Positions 11,308 through 18,457 of a DNA stretch of 64,000 nt are shown one piece after another. The DNA comes from Streptomyces albidoflavus. Its GTDB lineage: Bacteria > Actinomycetota > Actinomycetes > Streptomycetales > Streptomycetaceae. Within the stretch, counting starts at the first letter, position 1. The number at the start of each line of letters is the position of its first letter. The DNA is taken from assembly GCF_000719955.1 (NCBI RefSeq), contig NZ_JOII01000013.1, forward strand, positions 62,001 through 126,000, written 5' to 3'. The position numbers and the translations under genes are program-made. The notes below the pieces were generated by a model that saw nothing but the letters and a program-made list of their open reading frames with translations, ran no database searches and was not told the DNA's origin.

Positions 11308-11313
11308 TACAGT
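11308..11313 (+). promoter_or_regulatory. -10 box of a probably leaderless transcript
   Basis: TACAGT ends 8 nt before the ATG of the HAD phosphatase gene, and no Shine-Dalgarno sequence lies between. Transcription would start at or next to the start codon. Confidence 0.45.
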
Positions 11314-11321
11314 CGGGCACC

Positions 11322-11969
11322 ATGAAGATCGAAGCCGATGCCCTGCTGTTCGACAACGACGGAACCCTCGTCTCCTCCGTGGACTCCGCGCTGCGGTGCT
11401 GGACCCGCTGGGCCGAGGAGGCGGGGCTGACCGCCGCCGACTTCGCCCGGGTCCCGATGCACGGCAGGCCGTCCGCCGAGATCGTCGCCGACCTCATACC
11501 GGCCGCCGGGGTGCCCGCCGCCGTCGCCCGGATCGAGGACCTGGAGGTCGAGGCGGTGGCCGAAGGGGTCGAGCCGGTGCCCGGCGCCCTCGCCCTGCTC
11601 GGCTCGCTCGCCGCCGGCCGGTGGGCCGTGGTCACCTCCGCCAGCCGCCGCCTCGCCGAGGCGAGGCTGGCCGCCGTCGGCATCCACCCGCCCACCGTGA
11701 TCGCCGCCGACGACATCACCCGGGGCAAGCCCGACCCGGAGCCCTTCCTGCTGGCCGCCGCCCGCCTCGGCGTCGCACCCGAGCGGTGCGTGGTCTTCGA
11801 GGACGCCCCGGCCGGACTCGCCTCCGGCCGGGCGGCGGGCATGCGGACCGTGGCCTTAACCACATCGCACCCTGCGGCCGAGCTGACGGCCGACGCCGTG
11901 GTGAGCGACCTGACGGCCGTGTCCGTGCAGGTCAACGGGGGTTCGCTGGAAATCCTCGTAGCGGACTGA
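11322..11969 (+). CDS. HAD-superfamily sugar-phosphatase-like hydrolase carrying a TTA codon
   Basis: A 215-residue beta-phosphoglucomutase/sugar-phosphatase-type HAD protein. The nucleophile motif is FDNDGT (Asp11, Asp13). VTSAS near residue 105 gives motif II, GKPDPEPF gives Lys136 of motif III, and FEDAPAG gives Glu160-Asp161 of motif IV. The alpha-helical cap lies between residues 16 and 80. It probably dephosphorylates a small sugar phosphate. Codon 179 (bases 11856-11858) is TTA, the only in-frame TTA I found in the window. In streptomycetes TTA is read only by the bldA tRNA, which matures late in growth, so full translation may be limited to stationary phase or differentiation. A TACAGT box 8 nt before the ATG suggests a leaderless mRNA. 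Confidence 0.9.
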   Translation: MKIEADALLFDNDGTLVSSVDSALRCWTRWAEEAGLTAADFARVPMHGRPSAEIVADLIPAAGVPAAVARIEDLEVEAVAEGVEPVPGALALLGSLAAGRWAVVTSASRRLAEARLAAVGIHPPTVIAADDITRGKPDPEPFLLAAARLGVAPERCVVFEDAPAGLASGRAAGMRTVALTTSHPAAELTADAVVSDLTAVSVQVNGGSLEILVAD

Positions 11970-12064
11970 CGGGCTCCGGTTGGCGGTCCGCGCGCTGTCC
12001 ACGGCTGTCCGGCATGCGGACAGTCGTGACCGCGCCGGTCCGCTTGTCTGCTTTACTGGTCCGC

Positions 12065-12157
12065 ATGACCACGACGAGCAACCGCGTACCCGCGACCGAG
12101 GCGATCACCACGCCCGGTGCTCGTTGTCTGCGCACCCGCCGAATGCGCGCCTTCTGA
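12065..12157 (+). CDS. Putative 30-residue leader peptide upstream of the methionine transporter
   Basis: A short ORF (MTTTSNRVPA... ending RMRAF) lies about 200 bp before metN. Its first 17 codons use G or C in the third position almost throughout. Then four consecutive T-ending codons, GGT GCT CGT TGT, appear before CTG, a pattern unlike the neighbouring genes. It holds one Cys and one internal Met codon near its end. A weak -10-like TTTACT lies 7 nt before the ATG, so it may be leaderless. Two GC hairpins follow before metN. Position and layout suggest a regulatory leader that couples translation to metNIQ transcription, but it could be a chance ORF. Confidence 0.4.
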   Translation: MTTTSNRVPATEAITTPGARCLRTRRMRAF

Positions 12158-12173
12158 GGGCCCCTGCCGCATC

Positions 12174-12301
12174 TCTCGCGCCCCGAAGCGAGACGGCTGA
12201 GGCGCCACGCCTGTCCCACGCCCCGTAGCGGGCCGGACGCCGCACGCGCCCACCCCACCCGGACACGGTTCCCCGCGGTCTTCGCCGCGCCCCGGACCGT
12301 G
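12174..12301 (+). promoter_or_regulatory. Two hairpins between the leader ORF and metN
   Basis: The first hairpin, TCTCGC-N8-GCGAGA (12174-12193), starts 17 bp after the leader-ORF stop. The second, at 12264-12301, pairs CACGGTTCC with GGACCGTG and an inner GCGG with CCGC around TCTTCG. The second resembles a GC-type terminator 60 bp before metN and could be an attenuator. The rest of 11970-12360 shows no gene. A CTGTCCG-GCATG-CGGACAG palindrome at 12005-12023 may be an operator or the end of the HAD transcript. No known SAM-riboswitch core was found. Confidence 0.4.
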
Positions 12302-12360
12302 CCGCGTTCCCCACGAATGCCCCCGCGTCCGGCGTACGCGCCGCCGCGCACTCGACAGTG

Positions 12361-13440
12361 ATGGATACCCCTGTGATCACCACATCGGGACTGACCAAGA
12401 CCTACCGCACCCGCGGCCGCGAGGTCACCGCCGTCGACGACGTCGACCTCACGGTGCGCGAGGGAGAGGTGTACGGCGTCATCGGCCAGAGCGGCGCCGG
12501 CAAATCCTCCCTCATCCGCTGCGTCAACCTCCTGGAGCGCCCCACCTCCGGGACGGTCACGGTCGACGGCACCGACCTCACCGCGCTCGCCGGGCGCGGC
12601 AACCGCGCCGGCCGCGAACTGCGCCGCGCCCGCAGCCGTATCGGCATGGTCTTCCAGCACTTCAACCTGCTGTCGACCCGCACCGTGCAGGACAACATCG
12701 AGCTGCCGCTGGAGATCCTGGGCCACTCCGGTGCCGCCCGCTCCCGCAAGGCGCTCGAACTCCTCGACCTGGTCGGCCTCGCCGACAAGGCCAAGGCGTA
12801 CCCGGCGCAGCTCTCCGGCGGGCAGAAGCAGCGCGTCGGGATCGCCCGCGCCCTGGCCGGGGACCCGAAGGTGCTCCTCTCCGACGAGGCCACCAGCGCG
12901 CTCGACCCGGAGACCACCCGCTCCATCCTCCAGCTCCTGCGCGACCTCGGGCAGCAGCTCGGGCTGACCGTGCTGCTCATCACCCACGAGATGGACGTGG
13001 TCAAGTCCATCTGCGACTCGGCCGCGCTGATGGAGCGGGGCCGGATCATCGAGTCCGGCACCGTCCCCGAACTGCTGGCCACCCCCGGCTCGCAGCTGGC
13101 CTCCGCCCTCTTCCCGGTGAGCGGCGAGTCCGGCGACCCCGAGCGGACCGTCCTCGACGTCACCTTCCTCGGTGAGTCGACCTCCCGGCCGGTCATCTCG
13201 CAGCTCTCCCGTACGTACAACATCGACATCTCGATCCTCGGCGCCGCCATGGACACCGTGGCCGGACGCCAGGTCGGCCGGATGCGGATCGAACTGCCCG
13301 GCCGCTACGAGGACAACGTCGTGCCGATCGGCTTCCTGCGCGAGCAGGGTCTGCACGTCGAGAACGCAGCGGACGCGGCGGACGCGGCCCCCTCGGTCGC
13401 CGAGGCCGCCCCCGCGCTGGTGAAGGAAGGTGCCAAGTGA
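12361..13440 (+). CDS. metN: Methionine import ATP-binding protein MetN
   Basis: ATPase of the MetNIQ methionine ABC importer, acting on the cytoplasmic face. The 359-residue protein has Walker A GQSGAGKSS (residues 42-50), the ABC signature LSGGQKQR (from residue 151), Walker B ending SDEATSALDPE (about 173-183) and the switch His in LLITHEMD. Residues 265-345 form the extra C-terminal NIL/ACT-like domain that in MetN binds methionine and shuts the transporter off when the internal pool is high. The start lies at ATG 12361 or the adjoining GTG 12358, and no clear ribosome site is seen. It overlaps metI by 4 bp (GTGA), and metI, metQ and a second metQ follow. Confidence 0.95.
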   Translation: MDTPVITTSGLTKTYRTRGREVTAVDDVDLTVREGEVYGVIGQSGAGKSSLIRCVNLLERPTSGTVTVDGTDLTALAGRGNRAGRELRRARSRIGMVFQHFNLLSTRTVQDNIELPLEILGHSGAARSRKALELLDLVGLADKAKAYPAQLSGGQKQRVGIARALAGDPKVLLSDEATSALDPETTRSILQLLRDLGQQLGLTVLLITHEMDVVKSICDSAALMERGRIIESGTVPELLATPGSQLASALFPVSGESGDPERTVLDVTFLGESTSRPVISQLSRTYNIDISILGAAMDTVAGRQVGRMRIELPGRYEDNVVPIGFLREQGLHVENAADAADAAPSVAEAAPALVKEGAK

Positions 13441-14195
13441 CCTGGTCCGAGATGCAGCCCCTGCTGGAGCAGGCGAGCTGGGACACGCTGTACATGGTCG
13501 GCTGGTCCACCGTCATCGCCGTCCTGCTCGGCCTGCCGCTGGGCATCCTGCTGGTCCTCACCGACCGGGGCGGGCTGCTCCAGAACTCGGTGGCCAACAA
13601 GGTCATCGGGCAGATCGTGAACATCGCCCGCTCGATGCCGTTCATCATCCTGATGGTCGCGCTGATGGGCTTCACCCGCTGGCTCACCGGCACCACCATC
13701 GGCCGCGAGGCCGCCATCGTGCCGCTGGCCATCGGCGCCATCCCGTTCTTCGCCCGGCTCGTGGAGACCTCCGTACGCGAGGTCGACTCCGGCCTGGTCG
13801 AGGCGGTCCAGTCGATGGGCGGCTCGACCTGGACCGTGGTCCGCAAGGTCCTGGTCCCCGAGTCCCTGCCGTCGATGATCGCCGGTGTCACCACCACGAT
13901 CGTGACCCTCATCGGCTACTCGGCGATGGCCGGCACCGTCGGCGCCGGCGGCCTCGGCGACATCGCCATCCGCTACGGCTACCAGCGCTTCGAGTCCGGC
14001 CTGATGTGGATCACCGTCGCGGTCCTGGCCGTCGTCATCTCCCTCATCCAGTTCGCTGGCGACTTCGCCGCCCGGGGCCTGCACCGCCGGGGCGGACGTT
14101 CCGGCGCCGCCCCCAAGCTGCGCTTCCTGCGCGACCGCACCCCGGCCGCCACCGGGAAGACCGGTACCGAGCCGGAACTCACCAAGGCTTCCTGA
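13437..14195 (+). CDS. metI: Methionine ABC transporter permease MetI
   Basis: Integral membrane permease of the MetNIQ importer. Its 252 residues include five or six hydrophobic helices and a MetI-type binding-protein-dependent transport domain over residues 15-210. The EAA loop that docks on the ATPase is EAVQSMGGSTWTVVRKV near residue 121, with the conserved Gly seven residues after the Glu-Ala pair. The C-terminal 40 residues are basic and probably cytoplasmic. The start is a GTG that overlaps the metN stop (GTGA), so translation is coupled. The lipoprotein gene metQ begins 78 bp after its stop. Confidence 0.95.
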   Translation: MTWSEMQPLLEQASWDTLYMVGWSTVIAVLLGLPLGILLVLTDRGGLLQNSVANKVIGQIVNIARSMPFIILMVALMGFTRWLTGTTIGREAAIVPLAIGAIPFFARLVETSVREVDSGLVEAVQSMGGSTWTVVRKVLVPESLPSMIAGVTTTIVTLIGYSAMAGTVGAGGLGDIAIRYGYQRFESGLMWITVAVLAVVISLIQFAGDFAARGLHRRGGRSGAAPKLRFLRDRTPAATGKTGTEPELTKAS

Positions 14196-14273
14196 CCCAC
14201 CGCACCACCCCGTCCCCAGCCTGTGACCCCTTGTTCTAAGGGCGAGGCCGACACCCTGAAAGAGGCACTTGTC

Positions 14274-15107
14274 GTGCGTAAGAACCTGAAGATCACCACC
14301 GCTTTCCTCGCCACCGGCGCCCTCGCCCTCGGCCTCTCCGCCTGCGGCGGCTCCGAGTCCGACTCGGCCGGCGGTGACAAGGACGGTCCGCTGACCGTGG
14401 CGGCCAGCCCCACGCCGCACGCCGTCATCCTCGACTACGTCAAGAAGAACCTGGCGAAGGACGCCGGGCTCGAACTGGACGTCAAGGAGTTCACGGACTA
14501 CGTCCTGCCGAACACCGCCACCGAGGACGGCTCGGTCGACGCCAACTTCTTCCAGCACCAGCCCTACCTGGACGACTTCCAGAAGAAGAACGGCACCCAC
14601 CTGAAGTCGCTGGTCCCGGTCCACCTGGAGCCGCTCGGCCTCTACTCGAACAAGATCAAGAGCGCCGGCGACCTGAAGAAGGGCGCCACGATCGCCCTGC
14701 CCAACGACACCACCAACGAGGCGCGCGCCCTCCAGCTCCTCGCCGACGAGGGCATCATCGAGCTGAAGAAGGGCGCCGGCGAGTCCGCGACCCCCAAGGA
14801 CATCGCGAAGAACCCGAAGGACCTCCAGTTCAAGGAGCTGGAGGCCGCGCAGGTGCCGCGCTCCCTGGACGACGTGGACGCCGCGATCGTCAACGGCAAC
14901 TACGCCGTCGAGGCCGACCTCAGCCCCAAGGACGACTCGCTGATCCTGGAGAAGGCCGAGGGCAACCCGTACGCCAACCTCCTGGTGGTCAAGGAGGGCG
15001 AGGAGAACGACCCGCGCGTCAAGAAGCTCGCCGAGCTGCTCAACTCGCCCGAGGTGAAGAAGTTCATCGAGGACGAGTTCAAGGGCTCCGTCCTCCCGGC
15101 CTTCTGA
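14274..15107 (+). CDS. metQ: Methionine-binding lipoprotein MetQ (first copy)
   Basis: Substrate-binding lipoprotein of the NlpA/MetQ family, held on the outer face of the membrane, which delivers methionine to MetNI. The N-terminal signal VRKNLKITTAFL... ends in the lipobox LSAC (Cys near residue 24, then a Gly/Ser/Asp linker). The mature domain carries the family blocks DVKEFTDYVLPN and FFQHQPYLDDF. GTG 14274 is the start, with AGAGG 8 nt upstream. The 277-residue product equals the usual length. A tandem paralogue of the same length follows 35 bp downstream. Confidence 0.95.
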   Translation: MRKNLKITTAFLATGALALGLSACGGSESDSAGGDKDGPLTVAASPTPHAVILDYVKKNLAKDAGLELDVKEFTDYVLPNTATEDGSVDANFFQHQPYLDDFQKKNGTHLKSLVPVHLEPLGLYSNKIKSAGDLKKGATIALPNDTTNEARALQLLADEGIIELKKGAGESATPKDIAKNPKDLQFKELEAAQVPRSLDDVDAAIVNGNYAVEADLSPKDDSLILEKAEGNPYANLLVVKEGEENDPRVKKLAELLNSPEVKKFIEDEFKGSVLPAF

Positions 15108-15142
15108 GCCCCGCAGCGGTCACGAGAGAGCGAGACAGCACC

Positions 15143-15976
15143 ATGCGCAAGACCCTGCTCACCGCCGCGGCGGGCGCCCTCACCCTGGGCCTGACCCTCA
15201 CCGCGTGCGGCTCGGGCTCCGGCCCGGACGACGCGTCCGGCGCCGAAGGCCCCCTGGTCGTCGGAGCCACCCCCACCCCGGCCGGGGAGATCCTCGAGTA
15301 CGTCAGGAAGAACCTGGCGAAGGACGCCGGACTCGACCTGGACGTCAAGGAGTTCACGGACTACGTCCTGCCGAACACCGCCCTCCAGGAGGGGACCCTC
15401 GACGCCAACCTGTACCAGCACAAGCCCTACCTGGACGAGTTCAACCAGTCCAAGGGCACCGAGCTGGTCGCGCTGGACGAGATCTACCTGCCGCCGACCG
15501 GTGTCTACTCCGAGAAGGTCAAGGACATCGCCGACCTCCGGAAGGGCGCCACCGTCGCGGTGCCCAACGACGTCACCAACGAGGGCCGTGCCCTCAACCT
15601 CCTCGCCGAGGAAGGGCTCATCGAGCTGAAGAAGGGCGCCGGCGCCGACGCCAGCCCCTCCGACATCGCGAAGAACCCCAAGAACATCACCATCAAGGAG
15701 CTGGACCCCGCCCAGCTCCCGCGTTCCCTCAGCGACGTCGACGCCGCCGCGATCAACAACAACTTCGCCCTCGACGCGGGTCTGAGCCCCCGCGAGGACG
15801 CCATCCTCCTGGAGGAGGCGAAGGACAACCCGTACAACAACGTCCTCGCCGTCAAGAAGGGCAACGAGAACGACCCGCGGGTCAAGAAGCTCGCCGAGCT
15901 GCTCACCTCGCCCGAGGTGAAGAAGTTCATCGAGGACACCTACAAGGGCTCCGTCATCCCGGCCACCGCCGGCTGA
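15143..15976 (+). CDS. metQ: Methionine-binding lipoprotein MetQ (second, tandem copy)
   Basis: A second NlpA/MetQ-family lipoprotein, also 277 residues, with signal MRKTLLTAAAGALTLG and lipobox LTAC (Cys near residue 22). It shares long identical blocks with the first copy (NLAKDAGL, DVKEFTDYVLPNTA, NDPRVKKLAELL), so it arose by tandem duplication. It differs in ligand-contact regions such as NLYQHKPYLDEFN and in the loop ALDEIYLPPTGVYSEKV. It lies 35 bp after the first copy, with a GAGAG site before the ATG. The operon terminator follows. The two copies may widen the range of methionine derivatives accepted, for example D-methionine or methionine sulfoxide, but this is inference. Confidence 0.93.
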   Translation: MRKTLLTAAAGALTLGLTLTACGSGSGPDDASGAEGPLVVGATPTPAGEILEYVRKNLAKDAGLDLDVKEFTDYVLPNTALQEGTLDANLYQHKPYLDEFNQSKGTELVALDEIYLPPTGVYSEKVKDIADLRKGATVAVPNDVTNEGRALNLLAEEGLIELKKGAGADASPSDIAKNPKNITIKELDPAQLPRSLSDVDAAAINNNFALDAGLSPREDAILLEEAKDNPYNNVLAVKKGNENDPRVKKLAELLTSPEVKKFIEDTYKGSVIPATAG

Positions 15977-15992
15977 CCCACCCTCACCCACC

Positions 15993-16048
15993 GGCCGCGC
16001 CACGGCACTCCGCTCTCCGCGAAGGGAGCGCGACCCCGTGGTGCGGCC
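15993..16048. terminator. Long hairpin ending the metNIQQ operon
   Basis: GGCCGCGCCACGG pairs with CCGTGGTGCGGCC (one G-U), with an inner stem CGCTC/GAGCG-like around CCGCGAAGGG. It begins 17 bp after the second metQ stop. Confidence 0.75.
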
Positions 16049-16082
16049 GAGTGCCGTGATGCTGCATGCTGGGCACTCGGCC
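16045..16082. repeat. Inverted repeat between met operon and GNAT gene
   Basis: GGCCGAGTGCC (16045-16055) and GGCACTCGGCC (16072-16082) flank a 16-nt centre containing ATGCTGCATGCT. It overlaps the last 4 bases of the met terminator, so the two stems compete. It lies 28 bp before the GNAT start and could be an operator or a second terminator. Confidence 0.5.
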
Positions 16083-16110
16083 AGGCCAAGAAGGTTACGG
16101 AGAGCGGCGC

Positions 16111-16749
16111 ATGACAACCACCTTCCCGGACATCTCCCTCAGCACCGAACGGCTGGTGCTGCGCCCCCTGGAAGTGGCGGACATCCCCCCGTTCACCGAG
16201 ATGATGAACGACGAACTGGTCACCGCCTGGACCACCGCCCCGCACCCCTACACCGAGGGCGACGCCCACGACTGGATCACCCGGGCCGCCCCCGCCGAGC
16301 GGCTCCGCGGGCGCGGCATCGTCCTGGCCGTCACCGAGTTCCTCACCCAGCGCCTGGTCGGCACCGTCCACCTGCGCCACGTCGACCGCCGCGTCCGCTC
16401 CGCCGAACTCTCCTGCGTCGTCGCCCCCTGGGCCCGCGGCGAGGGGTACGCCTGCGAGGCCGTCGTCGCCCTCGCCCAGTGGCTCTTCGGCGACCAGCGC
16501 TTCGAACGCCTGGAGATGCGCACCGCCGCCGGGAACACCGCCGCCCAGCAGGTCGCCCAGAAGACCGGCTGCATCAGCGAGGGCGTGCTGCGCGGCGCCC
16601 GGATAGCGCGGACCCGCACCGAGGACGGCAGCTGGGCGGAGTTCCGCACCGACCTGATCGTGTGGAGCCTGCTCCCCGAGGACCTCGAAGGCGTCGGCGA
16701 GCAGCTCGCCGAGTCCGGCGGCTACCCGGCGTACTCCGACTGGAACTGA
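16111..16749 (+). CDS. GNAT acetyltransferase, RimJ/RimL type
   Basis: A 212-residue acetyltransferase of the RimJ/RimL subgroup, which modifies protein N-termini or small amines. It opens with the diagnostic LSTERLVLRPLEVAD. The acetyl-CoA loop is WARGEGYACEAV near residue 109. FERLEMRTAAGNTAAQQVAQKTG follows, where the Asn and Ala-rich helix contact CoA. ATG 16111 is preceded by GGAGAG at 16099-16104. The gene stands alone: the met operon ends upstream and a C-rich repeat follows before the cobalamin gene. The target is unknown. Confidence 0.88.
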   Translation: MTTTFPDISLSTERLVLRPLEVADIPPFTEMMNDELVTAWTTAPHPYTEGDAHDWITRAAPAERLRGRGIVLAVTEFLTQRLVGTVHLRHVDRRVRSAELSCVVAPWARGEGYACEAVVALAQWLFGDQRFERLEMRTAAGNTAAQQVAQKTGCISEGVLRGARIARTRTEDGSWAEFRTDLIVWSLLPEDLEGVGEQLAESGGYPAYSDWN

Positions 16750-16795
16750 CCCCGCACCCCGCACCCCCGCACCCCGCACCCCCGCACCCCGCGTT
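16750..16795 (+). repeat. Short C-rich tandem repeat (CCCGCAC units)
   Basis: Directly after the GNAT stop codon lies a run of imperfect 7-8-bp units of the form CCCCGCAC. It stands out as pyrimidine-rich on the plus strand. It is likely a slippage-derived simple repeat with no gene in it. The rest of the 166-bp spacer carries the AGGAGAG ribosome site of the next gene. Confidence 0.7.
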
Positions 16796-16915
16796 CCCGC
16801 CCCCACCTCCGCCGTCGTCGGCCACCCGGTACCCTGCACCCCCGGACCGCCGGGCACCCCCACCTCCGCACGCCCCCACCAGCGCCCCGGCGCAGAGTTC
16901 AGGAGAGAGACGACG

Positions 16916-18130
16916 ATGGCCGACCGGGTCACGGTGATCGGCTGGGACGGTACCCCCCTGACCGAGGCGGCCCGCTCCGCCCTCGCCGCCGCCACCCTGG
17001 TGGCCGGCGCCGCCCACCATCTCGCCCTGCCCGAGGTCCCCGCCCGCGCCGAACAGGTGCGGCTGGGCTCCGTCCACCTCGCCGCCCGGCGCATCGCCGC
17101 CCACCGCGGCACCGCCGTCGTCCTCGCCGACGGCGACCCCGGCTTCTTCGGCGTGGTCCGCGCCCTGCGCGCCCCCGAACACGGGCTGGAGGTCGAGGTC
17201 GTCCCCGCCGTCTCGCTGGTCGCCACCGCCTTCGCCCGCGCCGGGATGCCCTGGGACGACGCCGAGATCGTCGTCGCCCACCGGCGCACCCTGCGCCGCG
17301 CGGTCAACATCTGCCGCGCCCACACCAAGGTCGCCGTGCTCACCTCGCCCGGCGCCGGACCCGCCGAACTCGGCCTGCTGCTCGGCGACATCCACCGCAC
17401 CTTCGTGATCTGCGAGGAACTGGGCACCGACCGCGAGCAGGTCACCGTCGTCACCTCCGACCGGGCCGCCGACCACAGCTGGCGCGACCCCAACATCGTC
17501 CTGGTGGTCGGCGGCACCGCCGCCCAGAGCCCCGACGGCGGCTGGCGGGCCGGCCGCGACCTCACCCGCAACCGCCGCGGCTGGGCCCTGCCCGGCGCCG
17601 GGCAGGACGGTCCGGCCGGCCACGAGGGCGAGGGCCAGCGGCTGCGCGCCTGCCAGCTGGCGCTGCTCGGGCCGCGCCCCGGCGACCTGGTCTGGGACAT
17701 CGGCTGCGGCTCGGGGGCGGTCGCCGTCGACGCCGCCCTGTTCGGGGCCGCCGTCATCGCCGTCGACGCCGACCGCGCCGCCTGCGAACGCACCGCCGAG
17801 GCCGCCCGGCGCGACGGCGTCCAGCTCCAGACCGTCCACGGCAGCGCCCCGCACGTCCTGGAGGACCTGCCCGAGCCCGATGTGGTCCGGATCGGCGGCG
17901 GCGGGCCCGCGGTGGTCTCCGCCGTCGCCGACCGGCGCCCCGCCCGCCTGGTCACCCACGCCTCCACCAGGGACGCGGCGGAACTCGTCGGCCGCGACCT
18001 GACCGCCCACGGCTACCGGGTCTCCTGCTCCCTGCTCCAGTCGGTGGAGCTGTCCACCGACACCTGGAGCGAGCGGGAACGCACCGTGGTCTTCCTGCTC
18101 TCCGGAGAGCTGCCCGACCGCGCCCCGTGA
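16916..18130 (+). CDS. cobL: Precorrin-6Y/7 C5,15-methyltransferase (decarboxylating), CbiE-CbiT fusion
   Basis: Bifunctional corrin-ring enzyme of cobalamin synthesis. Using S-adenosylmethionine, it methylates C5 and C15 and removes a carboxyl group from ring C. The 404-residue protein joins an N-terminal tetrapyrrole methylase (CbiE, residues 1-200, with the DGDPGFFG loop) to a Rossmann methyltransferase (CbiT, about 215-400, with the SAM site WDIGCGSGAVAVD near residue 260). ATG 16916 has AGGAGAGAG upstream. The following genes, bluB-cobT and cysG, belong to the same pathway, but other corrin genes are absent here, so the pathway must be split across the chromosome. No cobalamin riboswitch is seen. 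Confidence 0.95.
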   Translation: MADRVTVIGWDGTPLTEAARSALAAATLVAGAAHHLALPEVPARAEQVRLGSVHLAARRIAAHRGTAVVLADGDPGFFGVVRALRAPEHGLEVEVVPAVSLVATAFARAGMPWDDAEIVVAHRRTLRRAVNICRAHTKVAVLTSPGAGPAELGLLLGDIHRTFVICEELGTDREQVTVVTSDRAADHSWRDPNIVLVVGGTAAQSPDGGWRAGRDLTRNRRGWALPGAGQDGPAGHEGEGQRLRACQLALLGPRPGDLVWDIGCGSGAVAVDAALFGAAVIAVDADRAACERTAEAARRDGVQLQTVHGSAPHVLEDLPEPDVVRIGGGGPAVVSAVADRRPARLVTHASTRDAAELVGRDLTAHGYRVSCSLLQSVELSTDTWSERERTVVFLLSGELPDRAP

Positions 18131-18457
18131 CGGGCTCCGTACCCGGCGCGCGGTAGGCTGGCGGATCGTTGTACCGCACGCGGGCCCGTGGCGCTTCCTC
18201 CGGCGATATCCGGACAAGGGGCACCGAAGGCCCGGGCCGTCGCGGTAGGACAGGCCGGGGGGAGCGCGACGTGGCGCACTCCGCAGCGGGCCACGGGGCC
18301 GGCCGCCGCAGCAGCGGCGGACAGCAGCCGCTGCCCGTCCGGTACGTGCCGCGCGGCACGGCCGCTCGTTGACACGACGGGCGGACGGCGCCGAGGGCCG
18401 CGTCCGCCGGGGCAGGGCCGTCAGGAGAGTTACGACGCACATGGGCGAGGGGTACGC
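18131..18457. other. Intergenic region before bluB-cobT, structured but without a gene
   Basis: This 327-bp gap holds several GC hairpins: CCGGCGATATCCGG, CCGCCGC-AGCA-GCGGCGG and the palindrome GTGCCGCGCGGCAC. A -10-like TAGGCT lies near 18162 and a TTGACA at 18369-18374 lacks a matching -10. The density of stems suggests a structured 5' leader for the bluB-cobT mRNA. I looked for the conserved AdoCbl-riboswitch core (GCCACTG with its partner loops) and did not find it. Open frames here have no coding bias. Confidence 0.45.

Noticed and set aside
12158..12360. SAM or SAM-IV riboswitch before metN
   Set aside because: Hairpins are present but none of the conserved SAM-riboswitch core sequences is seen.
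18131..18457. Cobalamin riboswitch before bluB-cobT
   Set aside because: The conserved AdoCbl core sequence and loop partners were not found. The region is only listed as structured.
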